This document shows positions 6,713-11,695 of a stretch of 11,695 nt of DNA, piece after piece. Position 1 is the stretch's first letter; each line of letters begins with the position of its first letter. The position numbers were made by a program, and so were the translations under genes. Origin of the DNA: Verrucomicrobiota bacterium (GTDB lineage Bacteria; Verrucomicrobiota; Verrucomicrobiia; Chthoniobacterales; Terrimicrobiaceae); contig JAPLTI010000035.1 in the NCBI GenBank assembly GCA_026398285.1, forward strand, positions 1 to 11,695. Direction: 5' to 3'. The notes under the pieces are model-generated. The model was not told where the DNA came from. It did no database searches and worked only from the letters and a program-made list of their open reading frames with translations.

Positions 6713-7099
6713 ATGAAACTCAGCCGGGAAGCACGCCGCCAATCCAAGGAACTTTTCGACTTGTCCATCGTGGATGGCAGACTCGATGAAAACCGTTTGC
6801 GAACGATCGCCACGGAAATCGTTGAGAAAAAGCCACGCCACTATGTCCAGATGCTGAAATTCATAACCCGCCTCACCCGTCTGGAGGTCGCACGCCACCA
6901 TGCGGTTGTTGAGAGCGCCACGCAGCTCTCGGATGAAAAACGCACCGAGATTTCATCCAACCTCACCACCAAATTCGGCAAAATCACAGCAGAGTTCCGC
7001 CACTCACCCAGCCTCATCGGCGGCCTTCGCGTGAAACTCGGCAGCAATGTCTGGGACGGAAGCATCCAGTCCCGCCTCGAAACACTTAAACAATCCTGA
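6713..7099 (+). CDS. atpH: ATP synthase F1 subunit delta, short form
   Basis: The delta subunit caps F1 and ties it to the b stalk. The C-terminal family motif is clear: PSLIGGLRVKLGSNVWDGSI (99-118), followed by QSRLETL. The product has only 128 residues, against about 175-180 in most bacteria, and the missing part falls in the N-terminal helical domain that grips the alpha N-termini. No upstream in-frame start could restore it, since only 10 bases separate it from the atpF stop. The remaining N-terminus (EARRQSKELFDLSIVDGRLD, 6-25) is a continuous, sensible sequence, so this looks like a natural short form and not a frameshift. I recall similar short delta subunits in Verrucomicrobiota. No Shine-Dalgarno sequence is visible. 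Confidence 0.92.
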   Translation: MKLSREARRQSKELFDLSIVDGRLDENRLRTIATEIVEKKPRHYVQMLKFITRLTRLEVARHHAVVESATQLSDEKRTEISSNLTTKFGKITAEFRHSPSLIGGLRVKLGSNVWDGSIQSRLETLKQS

Positions 7100-7111
7100 T
7101 CCAACACTCAC

Positions 7112-8407
7112 ATGAGCAACATCGTCCTCGAACTCGAAGAAAAAATCAGCGCGGTCAAAAGCAACGCCGCCCGCCAAACAAACGTCGGAACCGTCCGTGA
7201 AATCGGCGACGGTATCGCCCGCGTCGAAGGCCTCAGCGCAGTTAAACTCAATGAAATGGTTGAGTTTTCCAGTGGAATCACAGGTATTACCCTGAACCTC
7301 GAGGAAACAGAAGTCGGCGTCATCGTGCTCGGTGACTACACAAAGGTCAGCGAAGGCGACGAAGTCAAGACCACCGGCAAGCTCCTTTCCGTTCCTGTTG
7401 GAAAGGGCCTCCTCGGACGCGTTGTGGATGCACTCGGACGCCCCATCGACGGCAAAGGCCCGATTCCGCACGACACTTCCTACCCTGTTGAAAAAATCGC
7501 CCCGGGCATCATCAAACGCCGCTCGGTCAGCCAACCGGTTCAAACCGGCATCATGAGCGTTGACGCTATGATTCCCGTCGGCCGCGGTCAGCGCGAACTC
7601 ATCATCGGCGACCGCGCCACCGGCAAAACGACTATTGCGATTGATACCATTATCAATCAGGCAAAAATCAACCGCGCTGCCGAGGAAAGCGGTGACCCAA
7701 ATTTCCGCCCCCTGTATTCCATCTATGTTGGAATCGGACAAAAAAATGCGAATATCGCACGTGTTGTCAGCATATTGGAAGCGAATGATGCGTTGAAATA
7801 CACGATCATCATCGCCGCTACCGCATCCGACCCAGCCGCCGACCTCTACATCGCTCCGTTCTCAGGCGCAGCCATGGGTGAGTGGTTCATGGACAATGGC
7901 ATGGATGCACTCATCGTGTTCGACGATCTCACGAAGCACGCGAACGCCTACCGTCAAATTTCCCTGCTGCTCAAACGCCCATCCGGCCGCGAAGCCTACC
8001 CCGGCGATGTCTTCTATCTCCACAGCCGTCTTCTCGAGCGCTCCGCCCGTCTTTCCGAAGAGGCTGGAAACGGATCCCTCACCGCTCTTCCGATCATCGA
8101 GACCCAAGCCGGTGACGTGTCAGCCTACATTCCGACGAACGTCATTTCGATCACGGACGGTCAGATTTATCTTGAGACCGACCTTTTCTATCAAGGCATC
8201 CGCCCGGCCATCTCAGTCGGCCTCTCGGTGTCCCGCGTGGGATCCGCAGCACAGATCAAGGCGATGAAGCAAGTTGCCGGCAAAATCAAAGGTGATCTCG
8301 CTCAATACCGTGAGCTTGCCGCATTTGCGCAATTTGGATCAGACCTGGATGCCAAAACAAAAGCCACCCTCGAACGCGGCGCCCGCATCCAATCCGATCT
8401 CCGTTGA
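7112..8407 (+). CDS. atpA: ATP synthase F1 subunit alpha, frame-disrupted before its C-terminal domain
   Basis: Alpha alternates with beta in the F1 hexamer and carries non-catalytic nucleotide sites. Residues 1-427 align throughout with the family. The beta-barrel domain is followed by P-loop GDRATGKTT (166-174, with Ala where Gln is usual), the Walker B segment ALIVFDD (266-272), and [17 protein letters not shown] (365-381) carrying arginine finger R375. After GARIQ (423-427) this frame reads only SDLR and a TGA at 8405. The missing C-terminal helical domain continues in another frame (8391-8624). Comparison with known alpha subunits indicates that about 8 residues of the Glu-x-Leu-Lys-Gln region are absent, so the lesion is best explained by loss of about 26 bases near 8390, not by a single-base slip. 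The whole gene remnant spans 7112-8624 and would originally have encoded about 510 residues. It may be an assembly error, a real mutation, or a split gene. Confidence 0.93.
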   Translation: MSNIVLELEEKISAVKSNAARQTNVGTVREIGDGIARVEGLSAVKLNEMVEFSSGITGITLNLEETEVGVIVLGDYTKVSEGDEVKTTGKLLSVPVGKGLLGRVVDALGRPIDGKGPIPHDTSYPVEKIAPGIIKRRSVSQPVQTGIMSVDAMIPVGRGQRELIIGDRATGKTTIAIDTIINQAKINRAAEESGDPNFRPLYSIYVGIGQKNANIARVVSILEANDALKYTIIIAATASDPAADLYIAPFSGAAMGEWFMDNGMDALIVFDDLTKHANAYRQISLLLKRPSGREAYPGDVFYLHSRLLERSARLSEEAGNGSLTALPIIETQAGDVSAYIPTNVISITDGQIYLETDLFYQGIRPAISVGLSVSRVGSAAQIKAMKQVAGKIKGDLAQYRELAAFAQFGSDLDAKTKATLERGARIQSDLR

Positions 8408-8624
8408 AATGCAGGCCATCATCCTCTGGTCCATGCAGAAAGGACTCTTCGACCCCGTTGCCGTCGATAAAGTCAAAACCACGCAAAACAAATTCGTGGA
8501 ATTCATCGAGACACGCAAAGCCTCTCTTCTTGAGAAAGTTGGCAAGAAACGCATGTTCGACGAAGAGGTCGAGAAGGAACTCAAGGCAGCCCTTGAGGAT
8601 TTCAAGTCCTTCAACACCCTGTAA
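8391..8624 (+). pseudogene. atpA: Out-of-frame C-terminal part of atpA
   Basis: This frame encodes 77 residues beginning [18 protein letters not shown], which matches the alpha-subunit C-terminal domain (typically PIPVEKQ followed by a helical bundle). It runs to FKSFNTL and a TAA at 8622-8624. The homology begins upstream of the TGA that closes the first frame, so the two frames overlap by about 15 bases. The first available start inside it is ATG 8409, one base after that TGA, giving a possible 71-residue product by reinitiation. The C-terminal domain contacts the gamma shaft and is needed for assembly, so an intact organism should have it attached. It is listed separately because it is not part of the open frame starting at 7112. 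Confidence 0.85.
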
Positions 8625-8630
8625 AAAACC

Positions 8631-9497
8631 ATGGCCAACCTTCGCGACATCCGCCGACGCATAAAGTCGGTCAAAAACACCGCGCAGATCACCAAGGCCA
8701 TGCAGATGGTCGCGGCATCCAAGATGCGCAAAGCTCAGCAAGCCGCGCTCAGTGGCCGCGACTACGCACAACTCCTCAACAGAGTCATCGTATCAGTCCG
8801 CGACGCTGTGGAGCATTCCCTGCACCCGCTCCTTCAAAAAAGAGAGGGTAACAAGGAGCTTGTCATTCTCATGACCACGGACAAAGGACTCTGCGGCGCT
8901 CTCAATACAAATGTTCTCCGCGAGGCCATGGCATTTGATCCCGCCACGACCCAATTCGTGAGCATCGGACGAAAAGGCACCCAATTCCTCGCCCGCACCA
9001 AGCGGAACATGGTCGCCGACTTCCCCCTCGCCGAGCGCCCGACCTTTGCACAGTGCAAGCAAATCTCCAAATTCTGTATCGAGAAGTTTCTCGACGGCAC
9101 GGTGGACAAAGTGACGATTCTTTACCCACGCTTCGTCAACACCCTCTCGCAGCTTCCAACCACGCTGCCCATTCTACCGATCACCAGCCTCGATGAAGCA
9201 GGCCTGAAGAGCACCTACGAACCCCTTCCGGCAATCGAAGGCGGCATGACATTCGAGCCAGACGCCCAGTCGGTCCTCAATGCCATCCTGCCGGCCTACG
9301 TCCACTACATCGTTTACCAAACGCAACTCGGCACCCGCGCTTCTGAGCAGAGCGCCCGCATGGTCGCCATGAAAAGCGCCACCGACAACGCCAAGAGCCT
9401 CGTCAAGGACCTCACCCTCGAATACAACAAAGCCCGCCAAGCCAGTATCACGAACGAGATCCTCGAAATCGCCACGGCCCAGCTGGCTCTCGGATAA
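8631..9497 (+). CDS. atpG: ATP synthase F1 subunit gamma
   Basis: Gamma is the central shaft that turns inside the alpha/beta hexamer and couples it to the c-ring. The 288-residue product has the conserved N-terminal coiled-coil half, IRRRIKSVKNTAQITKAMQM (7-26) and VAASKMRKAQ (27-36). It also has the Rossmann-like middle with TDKGLCGALN (83-92), and the C-terminal helix signature ASEQSARMVAMKSATDNA (237-254). Length is normal. The ATG starts six bases after the atpA stop codon, with no Shine-Dalgarno sequence (TAAAAAACC precedes it). It is the last gene of this atp cluster: a strong terminator follows and no atpD or atpC is seen. Confidence 0.98.
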   Translation: MANLRDIRRRIKSVKNTAQITKAMQMVAASKMRKAQQAALSGRDYAQLLNRVIVSVRDAVEHSLHPLLQKREGNKELVILMTTDKGLCGALNTNVLREAMAFDPATTQFVSIGRKGTQFLARTKRNMVADFPLAERPTFAQCKQISKFCIEKFLDGTVDKVTILYPRFVNTLSQLPTTLPILPITSLDEAGLKSTYEPLPAIEGGMTFEPDAQSVLNAILPAYVHYIVYQTQLGTRASEQSARMVAMKSATDNAKSLVKDLTLEYNKARQASITNEILEIATAQLALG

Positions 9498-9510
9498 AAA
9501 TCAACCAAAC

Positions 9511-9554
9511 AGAGGCTGCCCGTTCTGTAACAGGAACCGGCAGCCTCTTTTTTT
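9511..9554 (+). terminator. Rho-independent terminator of the atp operon
   Basis: AGAGGCTGCC (9511-9520) pairs perfectly with GGCAGCCTCT (9539-9548) over 10 bp. The loop may pair further (GTTC with GAAC), and seven Ts follow at 9548-9554. It starts 14 bases after the atpG stop. On the - strand the hairpin lies just downstream of the lipoprotein gene and is followed by a T-rich but imperfect run, so it might also end the opposing operon. Confidence 0.92.
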
Positions 9555-9576
9555 ACGCCGTTCCGGTAGTGGGGCT

Positions 9577-9723
9577 TCAGGGTTGAGGAATTTTTGTGAC
9601 ATCGAGAGGATGTTCCGCGAGGTCGCGGGCATCGGGCAGCGAGGCTGACGGAGTGGCGCCCCCCGCACAACCTCCGAGGGCAAGAATCAATGCAAGGAGA
9701 AGGAGATGGACTGCGGCACGCAT
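9577..9723 (-). CDS. Small lipoprotein (48 residues)
   Basis: A short open frame that automatic callers may miss. The product begins MRAAVHLLLLALILALGGC, a signal sequence ending in a lipobox (L-G-G-C, Cys19), so it should be lipidated and leave a 30-residue mature peptide. That peptide starts CAGGATPSASLPDARD, is rich in small residues and proline, and ends KIPQP. No known domain was recognised. The ATG lies three bases after the porin stop (TAA CTG ATG) on the same strand, so it is almost certainly co-transcribed and translationally coupled with it. The gene ends 23 bases before the converging atp terminator. A role beside the porin in the outer membrane is inference. Confidence comes from the well-formed lipobox and tight spacing. 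Confidence 0.65.
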   Translation of the reverse strand: MRAAVHLLLLALILALGGCAGGATPSASLPDARDLAEHPLDVTKIPQP

Positions 9724-9726
9724 CAG

Positions 9727-11025
9727 TTAAAAAGTTACCCCGATTTCCGCACCGATGACGAGGGAATTGGGAATGTCCCCGGTTCCAGCGGGGCGGATTA
9801 CATATTGCACACTAGGCATCACATAGAGCCATGGTGTGACTTGAGCGCGATAATCCCACTCCAGAACCCACTCGTAGGTTGGATCGCCCAACCCAGCGGA
9901 TTCGCGCTCTGCGGCAAATTCCCGGCTCATCGAGCCGAAGTAGGAGCCGAACAACACCCAGTCCTTCGGACGCGAGGGCAACGCCCCTTGCCATCCTCCA
10001 CCCGCCCCGCAAAAAAATGGAAACTGCGAGAGATCGGTTTGGGGAGCATAGACAAACGAATACCACAGCGTGATGCCCTCGTTCGCTCCTGACTTCTCTC
10101 GCCAGACCATTTGCTCGCCGATCCAATAAAATCCATAGGAATACGGCGTGCTGCCTGAGTCGAAGGTGTCGTAGCTCCAAGTCGACCAATAGCCCCCGAT
10201 CTTGTGGTCGCCCGCCAACGCCTCAGGAGAGCCTCCCCAGACATTGGGCATCTTGGTTTTGAATCCCGTTTCGCCGAACATCTGAATTCCATCGTCCGCC
10301 CCGAATTCCATATTCAGCCCGTGGTTGGCCACCACCCTGCTTGAGCTTGTGGCCTGGTAGATGCCGTAGCGAAGAGTCCAGTCAGGAATCGGTTCCGCCT
10401 TGAAGACCGCCGCCCAGGTGGAACGACTGGGGCTGGATGTCCAAAAAGTGTTGTAACCGAACACCGGCGTGTGTCCGTCAATGCCGCCGACATAGAGGTT
10501 GAACATATCCATTTTCACAAAATCCTGACCTATGGGCATCCGTCCCAGTTTGAGACTGAACTTCTCACCGTCCCATCGCTGCTCGAGATAGAGTTGGCCG
10601 AGCGCCAGCGTGGGCAGGGTCGAGACCTGGTCGACATCGAAATAGTTTCCCACATGCGCCTGCGAGAGATCCGTCCCGGCGGCATCCACCACACTGGCCA
10701 CAAAATATCCCCCCCGCCAACCGGCGAGCTTTTCCAACTCGGCCACGAGGATCACCTGCAACAGCCCGAAATAGGTGAACCCTTGGCTCCTCCCGCCCAC
10801 GGGATTTCCCAGCAAATCGGTTGTGTAGCTGCCACCGAGAAAAATCCCGTGGTCTTCGAGAACCCGGCGACCCGGTGCAAGCGTATCGAGAGCACGCTCA
10901 CCCTCCATCCAACTTTGCCATGTCGCAGGCCACGTTGCGCTTTTCTCGCCTGCCGAAAGACTCCCAAGGGCGAGCAGAAACGCGGCAGACGCCAACAAGA
11001 TCAGTTTGCTATTTTTTGATCCCAA
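9727..11025 (-). CDS. Carbohydrate-selective porin, OprB family
   Basis: An outer-membrane beta-barrel expected to let sugars diffuse into the periplasm. From the TTG at 11025 the product is 432 residues with a textbook signal peptide: MGSKNSK, a hydrophobic core (8-20), and cleavage after GSLSA (25). Family-like stretches include GIFLGGSYTTDLLGNP (60-75), LGQLYLEQRW (142-151) and LKLGRMPIGQDF (159-169), where the last matches the conserved inward-folded segment of OprB. Alternating aromatic strands follow, and the chain ends GVTF with the C-terminal phenylalanine used for barrel assembly. The frame stays open upstream to an ATG at 11352, but that part is antisense-like sequence within dsbB, so I reject it. 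The start therefore overlaps the dsbB stop by 17 bases and has no visible Shine-Dalgarno sequence; the exact start is uncertain. Substrate specificity cannot be read from sequence. Confidence 0.88.
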   Translation of the reverse strand: MGSKNSKLILLASAAFLLALGSLSAGEKSATWPATWQSWMEGERALDTLAPGRRVLEDHGIFLGGSYTTDLLGNPVGGRSQGFTYFGLLQVILVAELEKLAGWRGGYFVASVVDAAGTDLSQAHVGNYFDVDQVSTLPTLALGQLYLEQRWDGEKFSLKLGRMPIGQDFVKMDMFNLYVGGIDGHTPVFGYNTFWTSSPSRSTWAAVFKAEPIPDWTLRYGIYQATSSSRVVANHGLNMEFGADDGIQMFGETGFKTKMPNVWGGSPEALAGDHKIGGYWSTWSYDTFDSGSTPYSYGFYWIGEQMVWREKSGANEGITLWYSFVYAPQTDLSQFPFFCGAGGGWQGALPSRPKDWVLFGSYFGSMSREFAAERESAGLGDPTYEWVLEWDYRAQVTPWLYVMPSVQYVIRPAGTGDIPNSLVIGAEIGVTF

Positions 11026-11605
11026 GATCGTAGAACAATTCGTAACGCGCCGGATCGTCGGGCAAGAGGAAATGGAATCCCTGCTCGAGAACAATGTTGA
11101 CTGTGTTGGCCAGGATGAGGACCGCCAGCAGACCCAGCGTGGCGCGGGACCACCACCCCGGACGTGCCCGACCCTCAAGAAACCAGTTACCGAACAACAG
11201 GCAGATCGCGCTGGATCCGATGAGGCAAATAAAAACCACCAGCGCCCAACTGTAAAGATGCAGGCCCAGAACAGGATCTCCATACCCGGCATCACCCGGC
11301 ATGATGTGGAGCAATATCTGCCGGATCGACACAAACGACCCTCCCAGCGCACCCAAGATAATCATCCCGTGCCCGGTCATGTAATCCAGCGGTGACAGCG
11401 CCCCGTCCTTCCATTTCACCAGCATGTAGGCCGCACCGGTGGCTGCGAGCATCATTCCCAAACGCTGCAGAATGCACAGCGGACACGGTAATTCTCCCTC
11501 GAGAAACTGGACTCCAAAGGCCCCGAGCAGCACACTGCAAAGGACAAGAATCTCGAGGTGCACGGCAAGATACCCAACAGGGCCGATAAGTCGAAGAGCG
11601 CGCAT
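11009..11605 (-). CDS. dsbB: DsbB-like disulfide bond formation protein
   Basis: DsbB-type proteins pass electrons from periplasmic thiols to quinone in the inner membrane, reoxidising DsbA. The 198-residue product has the first redox pair C41-P-L-C44 in LPCPLCILQRLG (39-50) after a first membrane helix (about 12-34). R48 follows the pair, as in E. coli DsbB, where that residue acts with quinone. Further hydrophobic segments lie at about 50-64, 79-99, 114-138 and 154-176. The loop where the second cysteine pair should be (about 100-113, HIMPGDAGYGDPVL) has no cysteine; the other cysteines (23, 127, 135) are inside membrane helices. The fifth hydrophobic segment is also extra to the usual four. 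It starts four bases after the stop of the upstream gene and overlaps the porin start, so it sits in an envelope operon. No dsbA is visible here. Confidence 0.82.
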   Translation of the reverse strand: MRALRLIGPVGYLAVHLEILVLCSVLLGAFGVQFLEGELPCPLCILQRLGMMLAATGAAYMLVKWKDGALSPLDYMTGHGMIILGALGGSFVSIRQILLHIMPGDAGYGDPVLGLHLYSWALVVFICLIGSSAICLLFGNWFLEGRARPGWWSRATLGLLAVLILANTVNIVLEQGFHFLLPDDPARYELFYDLGIKK

Positions 11606-11609
11606 GGAT

Positions 11610-11695
11610 TTAAAAGTTCAGAGGAAGGCTCTCCGTAATGTGGAGGCGCAGTGTGAACGCCGTGACACCCAACGCCACCAGAAAAGCAATAAGGG
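11610..11695 (-). CDS. 3' end of a membrane protein gene (cut by window edge)
   Basis: The last 27 codons and a TAA of a gene running in from beyond the window. The visible residues are LIAFLVALGVTAFTLRLHI and then TESLPLNF: a hydrophobic, probably membrane-spanning stretch followed by a short polar tail. The stop lies four bases before the dsbB start on the same strand, which fits an operon. The fragment is too short to identify the family; a protein of the cell envelope is a guess from context. Confidence 0.55.
   Translation of the reverse strand, partial: LIAFLVALGVTAFTLRLHITESLPLNF

Noticed and set aside
7004..7741. A 245-residue open frame on the - strand across atpH and atpA
   Set aside because: Antisense shadow with low-complexity Asp/Ala/Phe composition and no domain.
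8393..8410. A programmed +1 frameshift (like the one in prfB) at the CGT TGA in atpA
   Set aside because: The C-terminal frame already matches the family (PISVE) upstream of the TGA, and several residues are missing altogether. A slip at the stop would not restore them, and the P-site codon CGT re-pairs poorly with GTT. Deletion explains the data better.
11026..11352. A 109-residue N-terminal extension of the porin frame
   Set aside because: It is the shadow of dsbB in another frame, Cys/Arg/Ser-rich, and would bury the signal peptide.
1..11695. CRISPR arrays, insertion sequences, attachment sites or defence systems
   Set aside because: No spaced repeats, transposase or integrase motifs, or terminal inverted repeats were seen; the window looks like core chromosome.

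Overview
This is a chromosomal window of a Gram-negative bacterium with a G+C content somewhat above 55%. It carries the replication initiator gene, a likely origin, most of an F-type ATP synthase operon and an outer-membrane porin operon. The general character of DnaA, alpha and c, together with an unusually short delta subunit, suggests a member of the Verrucomicrobiota or a relative in the PVC group. This is a judgement from recalled family features, not from a search.

Layout on the + strand. A class II tRNA-Leu (anticodon TAG) lies at 103-184. About 430 bases without a protein gene follow (185-615), holding two perfect DnaA boxes and an AT-rich tract, so this is a candidate oriC and dnaA control region. 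dnaA (616-1959) is followed by three closely packed genes: a DnaQ-like 3'-5' exonuclease domain protein (2013-2552), a helical-repeat (TPR-like) protein of unknown role (2549-3817), and a MidA/NDUFAF7-type SAM-dependent methyltransferase (3814-4794). The last two junctions are ATGA and GTGA stop/start overlaps, so these three are probably translated in a coupled way. After a 151-base gap come atpB, atpE, atpF, atpH, atpA and atpG (4946-9497), closed by a strong intrinsic terminator at 9511-9554. atpD and atpC do not follow and must lie elsewhere. atpA is broken: about 26 bases appear to be missing near 8390, moving the C-terminal 77 codons into another frame.

Layout on the - strand, converging on the same terminator. 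Read in transcription order there is the 3' end of an unidentified membrane protein gene (11695-11610), a DsbB-like quinone-dependent thiol oxidase (11605-11009), an OprB-type carbohydrate porin (11025-9727) and a 48-residue lipoprotein (9723-9577). The genes are 3-4 bases apart or overlap, so they form one operon concerned with the cell envelope.

The strongest points for a second look are the disrupted atpA, the ATP synthase operon ending at atpG, the DsbB-like protein without its second cysteine pair, the candidate origin, and a 13-bp hairpin between atpE and atpF. Few starts carry a Shine-Dalgarno sequence.
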